A stretch of 64,000 nucleotides of DNA, from the NCBI GenBank assembly GCA_963836405.1, contig CAWIJL010000001.1:186001-250000 (forward strand), written 5' to 3'. Positions 46,134 through 54,329 of this stretch are shown here, in pieces. The position numbers were made by a program, and so were the translations under genes. Source of the stretch: CAWIJJ01 sp963836405 (lineage in GTDB: Bacteria; Acidobacteriota; Terriglobia; Bryobacterales; Bryobacteraceae). Position 1 is the stretch's first letter. Each line of letters begins with the position of its first letter. The notes beneath the pieces were generated by a model that ran no database searches, was not told the origin of the DNA, and saw only the letters and a program-made list of their open reading frames with translations.

Positions 46134-47723
46134 TTACTGGCGCATGGCGTAAACTTTTTGCGCCATGGTTACCAGGTTCTGCGCCTTGGGCATGCTGGCC
46201 ACACCTTGCTGCACTTCCGGATCTTCCTGCAATCTGGCGCGCTGCGCGGTTGCCTTGTCGAAAGCGCGGAAATAGAATTCCCAGCGGATGCCTTGCCGCA
46301 CCCAATCCCGGTTGGCCGTGAACTCTTCCTCAGTGAACGGCACGTCGTTCTTTTTGATAAATTCCTTGAACTGCTGGACGGTGTTGTCGTCCGGCTGCCA
46401 GTTCACAGGCAACACCGGTTTTTTGCCGGCGAAGTACTCGTTGGCGAAACGGTAGAACGCGTTAGCCGTGTTCGGATAAATCCCCAGCCGCCGTTCGAAG
46501 ATGCTGTACTTCGGGCTGGCGAATTTCTCGTCCGGCGTGATTCCGCCGCCGCCGAACACCTTGCGGCCGGCGTCGGTGAGTTTCACGTCCTGCGTGTTGA
46601 CGGTGTTGTCGTTGCGGTGCGCGTAGTACTCGTAGAACGACTGCTTGGTGTAGTCGCGCTGGATAAGGCGACCGCTGGGCGTGTAATAGTGAGCGATGGT
46701 CAGCAGCAGTGCCGCCCCTTCGCTGAGCGGAAACTGCGCCTGCACCAGGCCCTTGCCGAAGGTCGTCTCTCCCATCACCCAGGCGCGGTCGTGGTCCTGA
46801 AGGGCGCCGGAGACAATCTCGGAAGCCGACGCCGATGAACCGTTTACCAGCACCACGATTGGATACTTCTGCGCCAGGGCCACAGCGCGTGCGCGGAACA
46901 CCTGCTCCTGCTCCGCCCGGCCGCGGTGCGAAACCACGGTCTGGCCGTTGCGCAGGAACCGGCCGGCGAGCGCCACGGCCTCCGTCACCAAGCCCCCCAG
47001 GTTGCCGCGCAGGTCGAGGATCAGACCGTTCACGTCCTTCTCGCCCAGACCCCGCAGCAGCGACTCTACATTCCGGCTGACGTTTTGCGCTTCGAAGCTC
47101 TCCACTCCCAGGTAAACGATGCCCGGCTTCACCCAGAAGGCGTCTACCACGCTGGTTTCGATCTCGCCGCGGACGATGGTTGCGGTAAACGGCTCCGACT
47201 GGCCCTCGCGGCTGACGCTGACTTTAACCGGTGTGCCCTTGGCGCCGCGCAGCAGTTCGGCAACCGCGCTCGAATCCAATTTGGTCACATCCTTGCCGTC
47301 TACATCGACGATCACGTCGCCGCGCCGCATGCCCGCGTTCCAGCTCGGCGAATTCACGAAGGGCTCCATCACCACGGTCTTCGGTCCATCCATCGTGATC
47401 TGCATGCCCACGCCGAAGTACTGCGCGTGCTGCCGCCGCTGCATCTCCTTGTAATCCTTGGGATCCACGAAGTTGGAGTGCGGATCGAGGGTGCGGAGCA
47501 TGCCCGGAATGGCGCCGTCGTAGAATGCCTTGTCGGAGGGCACCGGGTCGGCGTAGTTCTTTTCCACCAGAGCGAACACGGCGGCTACCGAGCGCATGTC
47601 CTTGTCGAGATCGTCCCCGGTGGTCGCGGCGCGGGCGCGGATTTGGGGGCCGTAAAGGGGCGCGAAAAGCACCGATGCGGTCACGATCAAAGCGGCGAAT
47701 GCGAAGTTTCGAAGTTTTTTCAT
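46134..47723 (-). CDS. S41-family C-terminal processing peptidase
   Basis: The 529-residue product has an N-terminal membrane/signal segment (FAFAALIVTASVLFAPLYG) and a helical TLDPHSNFVDPKDY region. A PDZ domain follows (FGVGMQITMDG, MRRGDVIVDVDGKDV, about 103-180), then the tail-specific protease core: VNGLILDLRGNLGG, NGSSASASEI with nucleophile S299, and ETTFGKGLVQ with K324. The 25-residue Ser-Lys spacing is that of CtpA/Prc. A C-terminal helical region of about 120 residues follows. It cleaves C-termini of periplasmic proteins. Divergent from the osmoprotectant operon over 155 bases. Confidence 0.9.
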   Translation of the reverse strand: MKKLRNFAFAALIVTASVLFAPLYGPQIRARAATTGDDLDKDMRSVAAVFALVEKNYADPVPSDKAFYDGAIPGMLRTLDPHSNFVDPKDYKEMQRRQHAQYFGVGMQITMDGPKTVVMEPFVNSPSWNAGMRRGDVIVDVDGKDVTKLDSSAVAELLRGAKGTPVKVSVSREGQSEPFTATIVRGEIETSVVDAFWVKPGIVYLGVESFEAQNVSRNVESLLRGLGEKDVNGLILDLRGNLGGLVTEAVALAGRFLRNGQTVVSHRGRAEQEQVFRARAVALAQKYPIVVLVNGSSASASEIVSGALQDHDRAWVMGETTFGKGLVQAQFPLSEGAALLLTIAHYYTPSGRLIQRDYTKQSFYEYYAHRNDNTVNTQDVKLTDAGRKVFGGGGITPDEKFASPKYSIFERRLGIYPNTANAFYRFANEYFAGKKPVLPVNWQPDDNTVQQFKEFIKKNDVPFTEEEFTANRDWVRQGIRWEFYFRAFDKATAQRARLQEDPEVQQGVASMPKAQNLVTMAQKVYAMRQ

Positions 47724-47878
47724 GTTTCTACCGGCAGACAGACGGACCCGTGAGTTCGTTCCCAGATGAAGACGGCAAGCAGACGGATTGGTGAGGATTG
47801 CAAAAACAACTGGGCATCAGGCGGTGCCTTAACAACATCATAGCGCAGCTCACGTCCCGGGAATCGTAGGATGGTGGG

Positions 47879-48610
47879 ATGCTCCTGGAGATTCGGGGGG
47901 TGTCGTACGGTGTGCTGCGGGAAGTGAGTCTGGACGTGGACCAGGGCGAAACCCTTGTGCTGCTCGGGCGAAGCGGCTGCGGGAAGACCACTCTCCTCAA
48001 AGCCGTAATCGGGCTGGTCCGGCCAACCTCAGGCGAAATTCGTCTGGAGGGCAGGCCCGCAGCGGAGTGGGATCCGGTCCGCCTGCGCCGCCGCATGGGC
48101 TACGTCATCCAGGAGGGAGGCCTGTTCCCGCACTGGACCGTGGAGGCCAACGTCGGCCTGGCGCCCCGCCTCGAGGGCTGGCCTCGCGAGCGTATTGCCG
48201 CCCGTGTCGAGGAACTGCTCCGCCTGGTGGGGCTCGACCCCGCCGAATACGCGCGGCGCTACCCGCGGCAGTTGTCCGGCGGCCAGCGGCAGCGCGTGGG
48301 CATTGCGCGCGCGCTCGCTGGAGATCCGCCGCTGCTCCTCTTGGACGAGCCTTTCGGCGCCCTCGACCCCATTACCCGGCTGGACCTCCAGAAGCAGTTT
48401 CTGGAGCTGCGCAGCGGACTCGGTAAAGCCGCGATTTTTGTGACCCACGACGTGCGAGAGGCGCTCCTGATGGGTTCGCGCATCGCGCTGCTCAAGGATG
48501 GCGCGCTCGAGGTGCTGGCGCCGCCCGCCGACTTCGTCAACTCATCCTCCGGGGAGGCCCGCGCCTTCCTCGCCGGCCTGGACGTGGACTGGAGACAGAA
48601 TGGGCACTGA
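47879..48610 (+). CDS. OpuC/ProV-type ABC transporter ATP-binding protein
   Basis: The 243-residue ATPase has Walker A GRSGCGKTT, Q-loop YVIQEGGLFPH, signature LSGGQRQRVGIARAL, Walker B LLLLDEPFGALDPITR and switch histidine VTHDVREAL. The EGGLFPHWTV form and the neighbouring genes place it with the osmoprotectant (glycine betaine/carnitine/choline) importers. It overlaps the permease gene by 11 bases, as first gene of a three-gene operon. No C-terminal CBS domains are present, unlike many OpuCA proteins. Confidence 0.88.
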   Translation: MLLEIRGVSYGVLREVSLDVDQGETLVLLGRSGCGKTTLLKAVIGLVRPTSGEIRLEGRPAAEWDPVRLRRRMGYVIQEGGLFPHWTVEANVGLAPRLEGWPRERIAARVEELLRLVGLDPAEYARRYPRQLSGGQRQRVGIARALAGDPPLLLLDEPFGALDPITRLDLQKQFLELRSGLGKAAIFVTHDVREALLMGSRIALLKDGALEVLAPPADFVNSSSGEARAFLAGLDVDWRQNGH

Positions 48611-49205
48611 ATTCTTTTCGCTGACGCTGCAACACCTGGAACTGGTCGCCATCACCATCGCCATCACGGCAGGCGTCGGACTGCCGGCCGGGGTGTGGCT
48701 GGCGCGAAGAACGGGGGGCCGTCGCTGGGTGCTCGGAATCGCGAACATCGGCCAAACCATCCCCAGCCTGGCACTATTCGGCTTTCTCCTGCCCCTGCCC
48801 CTGATCGGCGGGATCGGGAAACGCACCGCCATTATCGCGCTTTGCGTGTACGCCCTGTTGCCGATTCTCCGCAACACCCTCGTGGGGATCCTCGGCGTGG
48901 ACCGGGCCGTGCGCGAGTCGGCCATAGCGATGGGGATGACCGGGCGCCAGATTCTGTGGGAAGTGGAACTGCCGCTGGCTGCGCCTTCCATCGTTGCCGG
49001 CCTGCGCATCGCCACGGTAACCACGATCGGCACCGCAACCATTGCCGCGGCCATCGGGGGCGGCGGGCTGGGGGTGTTCATCTTCCGCGGCATTTCAATG
49101 GTCGATACGCGTACGGTTTTGACGGGCGCGGTGCCCGCCGCCATCATGGCCCTTGCGGCCGACGAGGTGCTCGAATGGATCGAACGAAGATTGTCGCCGG
49201 CCTGA
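48600..49205 (+). CDS. OpuC-type ABC transporter permease
   Basis: The 201-residue membrane protein has about six helices. Its cytoplasmic coupling loop is RESAIAMGMTGRQILWEVELPLAAPSIVAGLRIATV, the EAA motif of importer permeases, with the osmoprotectant-type GGGGLGVFIFRGI. The ATG at 48600 lies inside the end of the ATPase gene. It overlaps the start of the binding-protein gene by 31 bases. Only one permease gene is present, so it is expected to act as a homodimer. Confidence 0.88.
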   Translation: MGTEFFSLTLQHLELVAITIAITAGVGLPAGVWLARRTGGRRWVLGIANIGQTIPSLALFGFLLPLPLIGGIGKRTAIIALCVYALLPILRNTLVGILGVDRAVRESAIAMGMTGRQILWEVELPLAAPSIVAGLRIATVTTIGTATIAAAIGGGGLGVFIFRGISMVDTRTVLTGAVPAAIMALAADEVLEWIERRLSPA

Positions 49206-50029
49206 TCGCCATCCTGCTCGCCGGGTGCTCGCGCGCTCCCCACATCGTGGTGGGATCCAAGAATTTCACCGAGCAATTAATCCTGGGGGAGGTTCTGGCG
49301 CAGCATATCGAGCGGCGCCTGGGCGTGGAGGTGGAGCGGAAACTGAACCTTGGCGGCACGCTGTTGGCCCACGACGCGCTACGCACCGGGGCCATCGACC
49401 TTTATCCCGAATATACGGGCACCGCGCTCACTGCCGTGCTGAAGCAGCCCGCTGTCAAGGACAAAGCCGCCGCCCTGAACGCCGTTCGCGCGGAGTATGC
49501 CAGGCGGTGGAACCTCGTCTGGCTCTCGCCTCTCGGCTTCAACGACACGTTCGCGATGATGGTGCGAGGCGAAACGGCGCGCCGCGAGAGGCTCTCGACG
49601 CTTTCGGGCGCGTCCTCCCGGCCCTGGAAGCTGGGGGTCGGCTACGAGTTTCAACAGCGCCCCGACGGCCTCGACGGCCTGCTCCGCACCTACAACCTCA
49701 AAACCGACGGTGCGCCCGTGACTATGGACTTGGGCCTTCTCTATTCTGCGCTCTCCACCCGAAAGGTGGACATGATTGCCGGCAACTCGACAGACGGCAT
49801 GGCGGCCGTGATGGATGTGCTGATCCTCGACGACGACCGTCACTATTTCCCGCCTTACGAGTGCGCGGTGGTCGTGCGGCAGGAAACCCTGTCCCGCTTT
49901 CCGAAACTGCGCGGCGTGCTCGAGGAACTGGCTGGAAAAATCTCGGATTCCCAAATGCGCAAGCTCAATTACCGGGTAGACGGCGAACACCGCAGCCCCG
50001 CTGAAGCGGCAGCGGAACTGCATTTTTGA
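49175..50029 (+). CDS. OpuC-type osmoprotectant-binding lipoprotein
   Basis: The 284-residue product starts MDRTKIVAGLIAILLAGCS, a lipoprotein signal with lipobox LAGC. The binding-protein fold follows: IVVGSKNFTEQLILGEVLAQHIERRL, LNLGGTLLAHDALRTGAIDLYPEYTGTAL, NSTDGMAAVMDV, LDDDRHYFPPYECAVVV. KNFTEQ and PEYTGT are typical of glycine betaine/choline/carnitine-binding proteins. It completes an ATPase-permease-receptor operon for compatible-solute import. Confidence 0.9.
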   Translation: MDRTKIVAGLIAILLAGCSRAPHIVVGSKNFTEQLILGEVLAQHIERRLGVEVERKLNLGGTLLAHDALRTGAIDLYPEYTGTALTAVLKQPAVKDKAAALNAVRAEYARRWNLVWLSPLGFNDTFAMMVRGETARRERLSTLSGASSRPWKLGVGYEFQQRPDGLDGLLRTYNLKTDGAPVTMDLGLLYSALSTRKVDMIAGNSTDGMAAVMDVLILDDDRHYFPPYECAVVVRQETLSRFPKLRGVLEELAGKISDSQMRKLNYRVDGEHRSPAEAAAELHF

Positions 50030-50109
50030 TCGACTTCAGTACCGCTGGTACTTAACCAGTACTGCCCTGTCTGTAATTGGCCGGTTCCTCAGCCCGAGCA
50101 TGGTATTTC

Positions 50110-50310
50110 ATGACGCGCATACTGGCGATATTCGGATTTGGCGGAGGATTTCTCGCCCTGTCACCGCGGCTGCGGGACGACACATTGAATGCCCTCTCCG
50201 GCCAGCTTGACTTGCTCGCACGGCATAGTCCGTATTCCTACGTCGCCGTCGCGGCATGCGCACTCATCTCGATGCTTATTTATGTGCGCCGCTGCTCGGC
50301 GGCGCGCTAA
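50110..50310 (+). CDS. Small membrane protein (66 aa)
   Basis: Starting at the ATG at 50110, the product has a hydrophobic N-terminus (MTRILAIFGFGGGFLAL) and a second membrane helix (SYVAVAACALISMLIYVRR). No family is recognised. It follows the binding-protein gene by 80 bases and its stop overlaps the convergent MerR gene by four bases. Probably real from composition, but short. Confidence 0.45.
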   Translation: MTRILAIFGFGGGFLALSPRLRDDTLNALSGQLDLLARHSPYSYVAVAACALISMLIYVRRCSAAR

Positions 50311-50810
50311 ACGGCGCGGGCTTTCCGCGCGGCAGGGGAGGTTTCCGACTTTGCCGGTTTGCGTTCGGCAATCGCCGTTAGGCGCTTCACCTGATCCGTC
50401 ACGCAGACCAGAAACATGGGCTGGCGCGCGCTCTTCATCAGGTCGATGATCCGGTTGGGCGCATCCTCCAGATAGATGGTCTTGCCGTCGGTCAGCAGGT
50501 GCATGTCTCCCGGAGACTGCATCGCCTCGCTCAGCCGCTTTCCCATGTCCTTCTGTAGGAACCGGAGCACCCGCCGTATTTTTTGCAGTGAGAAGCCCTT
50601 TCGGCGCAATTCCGCAATCACCGAGATCTCGACCACTTCCTCGGCGATGTAGACGCGCTTATGGCCGTCCTGACGCGGAGAAACGACGTTGCGCTCGTCC
50701 CACCATTGCAACTGGCGCAGGCTGACGCCGCAAATCCGTGCGACCTGGCTGCTGTTGAATCCCTCTGCGTCATTCTGGGGGGCAGGCCGGGATTTCCTGA
50801 CTTTGAACAT
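50307..50810 (-). CDS. MerR-family transcriptional regulator
   Basis: The 167-residue product has a MerR winged HTH: FNSSQVARICGVSLRQLQWWDERNVVSPRQDGHKRVYIAEEVVEI, followed by the helical ELRRKGFSLQKIRRVLRFLQ. The C-terminal part (MHLLTDGKTIYLEDAPNRIIDLMKSARQPMFLVCV) lacks the cysteines of metal sensors, so it probably senses another signal. A long inverted repeat 72 bases upstream is a possible binding site. Confidence 0.85.
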   Translation of the reverse strand: MFKVRKSRPAPQNDAEGFNSSQVARICGVSLRQLQWWDERNVVSPRQDGHKRVYIAEEVVEISVIAELRRKGFSLQKIRRVLRFLQKDMGKRLSEAMQSPGDMHLLTDGKTIYLEDAPNRIIDLMKSARQPMFLVCVTDQVKRLTAIAERKPAKSETSPAARKARAV

Positions 50811-50881
50811 TTCGCGCCACTTCCGTTTGTGAAATTAGCTGCCAATTTGGATTGTACATGCCCCTGAGGCTGTGTCAATGG

Positions 50882-50928
50882 GCACCCCTATTGTAAATCG
50901 GACTCGACGGACCGATTTACGAGGGTGC
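50882..50928. promoter_or_regulatory. Two-tier inverted repeat upstream of the MerR gene
   Basis: Inner arms GTAAATCGG (50893-50901) and CCGATTTAC (50912-50920) are perfect and flank ten bases. Outer arms GCACCC (50882-50887) and GGGTGC (50923-50928) extend the symmetry. It lies between the divergent MerR gene and the small YtxH-like gene, suiting an operator for either or both. A transcript hairpin is the alternative. Confidence 0.5.
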
Positions 50929-51063
50929 AATCGGCCAAGCTTCGCCGTACCGTATCCACCCTCACGCCACCGTGGGGCCCGCTGTGCGGTGTGACACTTG
51001 CTCCGGCCCGAAGCCGCCCATGCAAAAACGGCACCGCCGCTACACTGAGAACGGAGGTGGTGC

Positions 51064-51357
51064 ATGGATCCGGAATCCGACATGGGAATGGACGAACAAG
51101 GTACTAATATTGCCCTCTGGGTGGGGATTGCCGTAGGCGCCGCGATCGGCATCGGGATCGCGTTGTCCCGGAGAAAACGGAGCCGTTGGGATTCGGCCCG
51201 TGCCGTAGGCCGCCGCGTAGCCGACAGTTCCGGCGACCTGGCGGAAGCTACCCGGGACATCGTCGATCGGGTCCGCCTGATCTACGACGAGGGCCGTAAG
51301 GTCGTCGAAGAGGCCGGCCAGCTTTGGCAGGAAGGCCGGAAAATGGTCGGCGTTTAG
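51064..51357 (+). CDS. Small YtxH-like membrane protein
   Basis: The 97-residue product has one glycine-rich membrane helix (IALWVGIAVGAAIGIGIALS), a basic stop-transfer (RRKRSR) and a long amphipathic helix (LAEATRDIVDRVRLIYDEGRKVVEEAGQLWQEGRKMVG). This is the plan of YtxH-type stress-related envelope proteins. GGAGGTGGTGC just before the ATG supplies a ribosome site, and a strong hairpin follows. Its exact role is unknown. Confidence 0.7.
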   Translation: MDPESDMGMDEQGTNIALWVGIAVGAAIGIGIALSRRKRSRWDSARAVGRRVADSSGDLAEATRDIVDRVRLIYDEGRKVVEEAGQLWQEGRKMVGV

Positions 51358-51374
51358 CCCGGAACAGTTCTTCG

Positions 51375-51409
51375 AGCGGCCGGGAACCGCCGTAAGTTTC
51401 CCGGCCGCT
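51375..51409 (+). terminator. Strong GC-rich hairpin after the YtxH-like gene
   Basis: Perfect 12-base arms AGCGGCCGGGAA (51375-51386) and TTCCCGGCCGCT (51398-51409) with an 11-base loop, 18 bases after the stop. The following stretch is T-rich but interrupted, so termination is likely but not classical. Confidence 0.65.
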
Positions 51410-51529
51410 TGGTACTCTTAGATCGTCTTCACTGCTTCTTCCTCTTCTAATCCTTTCCTTTTCTTGTAGTTCCCGCTTGCCAAATAGTAAAATCCGGATT
51501 GCGCGCCGAATCTTTTCGAGGTTAGCCAG

Positions 51530-53920
51530 TTGACCGGAAATGCCCGCGAGGATGTCGACTTTCTGAGTCAGGAACCCGTGAAGGGTCCCACACTCGACGC
51601 AATTCTCGTGCGCGGACCGATTCCGCTCCACGATGCGCTCACCTTTGCGCTCGAGATCGGGACTCTGTTGCGCCGCACCGCGTCCGCCGGGATGGCCCAC
51701 GGTAGCGTTTCGCCGAATGCGCTGGTCATCACGCCCCGTGGCATACGCCTGGTGAAGCCCACGGCCACCTTGGCATTTCAGGCGGAGCCCTATCGAGCCC
51801 CCGAGCAGTGGCGGGGCGAGCCGATTGATCCACGGACCGACATTTGGGCCTTTGGAGCCCTGCTCTACACGATGCTGGCCGGCTTTCCCCCGTTTTCCGG
51901 AAGCGGCGAACAACTCCGCGCCGCCGTCCTGACGGCAACCTTGCCACCCGGTCCCGAAATGCCGCCCGCGGTGGTAAGTGTGATTGCCTCCTGCCTCGAA
52001 AAGGACCGGCGCCTCCGAAAGCAACGCATTCAGAGTGCGGTCAACGAACTTCGCCTGGCGAGGCTCTGCGAGGAAAGGGTCTCGGTATCGCGGAAACTTC
52101 CGGCCCGTGCCTCGCCGGAACCGTCTGCCAAGAAATCAAGCCGCCTTTTTTGGCCGCTGTTTGCGTTGTGCCTGCTGTTGCCGGCGGGGGCGGCGGCGTG
52201 GAGCCTCGGCCTCTTCCGACGCCACCCGGCCGCCGCCACCGTGCGCTTCGACCTCGCGGCACCAGAGCATACCGCCTATTCGGGACTCGCCTCGATCTCG
52301 CCCGACGGCAGCACTCTGGCGTTCATCGCTGCCGCCGCGGACGGCGTCGACTGGCTTTGGATCCGGCGGCTCGACTCGCTGGTCTCGCGCCGCATCACAG
52401 CTACGGAAGGCGCGGCGGCACCCTTCTGGTCGCCCGACAGCCGCAGCGTGGCATTTTTTGCGAAGGGCTCGCTCAAAATAGTGCAGCCAGACGGTTCCGG
52501 AGTCCGCGTCCTCTGCTACGCTGAATCCCCAGCCGGAGGCGGCACCTGGAACCCGGACGGCACCATCCTGTTCGCCGCGGGAAACGGTTCCGGCCTGCTG
52601 AAGATCTCCGCGGCTGGGGATGGCGCAGTCCGCATGCTGCAACCGAAGGCAGGCAATTCTTCCGAGGCCCTGATGTGGCCGGAGTTCCTCCCGGGCGGAA
52701 AACGTTTTCTCTTCTACCTTTCGTCCTCCAACGCCGCCATCACCGGAGTCTATGCGGGAGAACTCGACTCGCCGCGCCGCACGCTCCTGGTTGGCGCCGC
52801 CGACTCGAACGCCACATTCGTTGCCGAACCCGGCGCCGATCCGGAAAAGAGCGGCTATCTCGTCTACATCCGCAACAGGACCCTGATGGCCCAGCCGTTC
52901 CGGAATTCGACGCTCGCGGTAACGGGCGACCCGATACCGTTGGCCGGTGGCGTTATCGAGGCACGCAGCCTGGCCCGCGCTCCTGTCTCGGCCTCTACGA
53001 ACGGCGTACTCGTCTACCAGGTTTTGGGAACGCCGTCGCGGCAGTTGCTTTGGGTGGACCGCGCCGGGAAACGCATCGCCGCCGCCGACCGGGCCGGTAA
53101 CTGGGGACCACCCCGCATTGCGCCCGGAGGGGACCGGGCAGTGGCGGCGATGGCGAAAGGACAGCAGGAGGAAGCCGACCTTTGGCTGGTGGCCAGCGAT
53201 GGGCAAACGACCGAACTGCCGCCGGCCGGCGCGCATGCCGGGTCGCCCGTCTGGTCCCCGGACGGTACCCGCATCGTTTCCTTCCTTGCCGGCGCGGGCC
53301 ACGGAAGCTTCGACCTGTGGCTTCACCGGCCAGACCGCACGCCCACGGTTTTGTTGTATCGCGATAGCCACCCCAAATACCCGACGGACTGGTCCAGAGA
53401 TGGGCGGTACATCCTGTTCAACGCCTTCACACCCGAAACGCAATACGACTGCTGGGTCTATTCGACGCTCGAAGACCGGGCCGCACCACTGCTCGAAACC
53501 GTGCACTCGGAGGGCTTCGCCGCGTTTACGCCGGATGGCCAATGGGTCGCGTTTCAGTCCGACGAGGGCGGCCGGAGCGAAATCTATGTCGAGCGGTTTC
53601 ACGGACTTGGCAGGCCGTCCGGTCCCCGCTTCCAGATTTCCGCATCGGGTGGCGGGTTGCCCCGATGGCGCGCCGACGGCAAACGGCTGTTTTATGTCAG
53701 GGAAGACGGCACCTTCGAATCGGTAAGCATCTCGCTCGAAGGCGTGCCGGTCTTCGACCCCCCACGCGAGTTGTTTCGAACGCCGGCCGTTCCCAATACA
53801 TGGAACTTCTACGATGTCTCGCCAGGCGGAGAGCAGTTCTTGATCAACGTGCCGCGTGAGTGGACCCCGGAAGCCGCCACGAAAGTGACTGTCAACTGGG
53901 TTCCCCGCCCTGTTGGTTAG
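51530..53920 (+). CDS. Pseudokinase fused to a membrane helix and TolB/WD40-type propeller
   Basis: The 796-residue product keeps only the C-lobe of a Hanks kinase (about 1-170). The glycine loop and ATP lysine are absent, HRDLKPxN is replaced by HGSVSPNA, and DFG by VKP, yet the APE-equivalent YRAPEQWRGE and the helix DIWAFGALLYTMLAGFPPF remain. One membrane helix (LFWPLFALCLLLPAGAAAW) follows. Then comes an extracytoplasmic TolB-like propeller with repeats such as ISPDGSTLAFIA, WSPDSRSVAFFA, WSPDGTRIVSFL and FTPDGQWVAFQS. The TTG at 51530 is preceded by GAGGT. It cannot phosphorylate, so a scaffold or sensor role is inferred. An N-terminal truncation of a longer ancestor is possible. Confidence 0.8.
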   Translation: MTGNAREDVDFLSQEPVKGPTLDAILVRGPIPLHDALTFALEIGTLLRRTASAGMAHGSVSPNALVITPRGIRLVKPTATLAFQAEPYRAPEQWRGEPIDPRTDIWAFGALLYTMLAGFPPFSGSGEQLRAAVLTATLPPGPEMPPAVVSVIASCLEKDRRLRKQRIQSAVNELRLARLCEERVSVSRKLPARASPEPSAKKSSRLFWPLFALCLLLPAGAAAWSLGLFRRHPAAATVRFDLAAPEHTAYSGLASISPDGSTLAFIAAAADGVDWLWIRRLDSLVSRRITATEGAAAPFWSPDSRSVAFFAKGSLKIVQPDGSGVRVLCYAESPAGGGTWNPDGTILFAAGNGSGLLKISAAGDGAVRMLQPKAGNSSEALMWPEFLPGGKRFLFYLSSSNAAITGVYAGELDSPRRTLLVGAADSNATFVAEPGADPEKSGYLVYIRNRTLMAQPFRNSTLAVTGDPIPLAGGVIEARSLARAPVSASTNGVLVYQVLGTPSRQLLWVDRAGKRIAAADRAGNWGPPRIAPGGDRAVAAMAKGQQEEADLWLVASDGQTTELPPAGAHAGSPVWSPDGTRIVSFLAGAGHGSFDLWLHRPDRTPTVLLYRDSHPKYPTDWSRDGRYILFNAFTPETQYDCWVYSTLEDRAAPLLETVHSEGFAAFTPDGQWVAFQSDEGGRSEIYVERFHGLGRPSGPRFQISASGGGLPRWRADGKRLFYVREDGTFESVSISLEGVPVFDPPRELFRTPAVPNTWNFYDVSPGGEQFLINVPREWTPEAATKVTVNWVPRPVG

Positions 53921-53990
53921 ACCGTTAACCGGCAAATAAACGATTTGCTTACAGTAGTTTACCTGTAACCTGATCCATGCAGGCGGGTGG

Positions 53991-53996
53991 TATAAT
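53991..53996 (+). promoter_or_regulatory. Consensus -10 box (TATAAT)
   Basis: TATAAT stands 36 bases before the ATG at 54032 in a locally AT-richer gap. No convincing -35 lies 16-18 bases upstream. It may drive the small gene at 54032 and the OmpA lipoprotein gene. Confidence 0.4.
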
Positions 53997-54031
53997 GAAG
54001 ATGTCCCTCCGGTGTGAACCAGGTTACCGTT

Positions 54032-54193
54032 ATGAAAATTCAAAAGTATTGGCCTCTTGATTACGACCCCGAGTGTGAGATTTACGAGAACCCGGCCTGG
54101 GACCTACCCGGTTTTCAACCGCGTGGCCCTGTCCGGAAACGGGCCGGGCGATCACCACGTCCCGCTCACCCTTCTTCCCGTCCGAAGGCGTAG
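54032..54193 (+). CDS. Possible small protein (53 aa)
   Basis: An ATG 36 bases after a TATAAT box opens MKIQKYWPLDYDPECEIYENPAWDLPGF, then a basic proline-rich tail ending SSRPKA. No signal or membrane helix and no family recognised. Its AT-richer codons at the start and the promoter-like box support expression, but it could be a leader or chance frame. Confidence 0.35.
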   Translation: MKIQKYWPLDYDPECEIYENPAWDLPGFQPRGPVRKRAGRSPRPAHPSSRPKA

Positions 54194-54329
54194 CGAGGGC
54201 GAACCGCGTAAAGCTTACGCGCAAATCCTCCCGGCCCGGATTCGTACTTCTATCGACAAATCCTGAAACATTAGGACTTAGCTAGAACGGCTGCTGGATT
54301 GCTAATAGCTGGATCGAGGTTTCTGAACT

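Noticed and set aside
45800..46321. Open frame of 173 codons over the RNase T2 remnant
   Set aside because: Only its middle part matches RNase T2 in a shifted frame; the rest is unrelated and overlaps the S41 peptidase gene antisense.
50035..50075. Short GTACT/AGTAC repeats after the osmoprotectant operon
   Set aside because: The arms are only five bases with no T tract; too weak to call a terminator.
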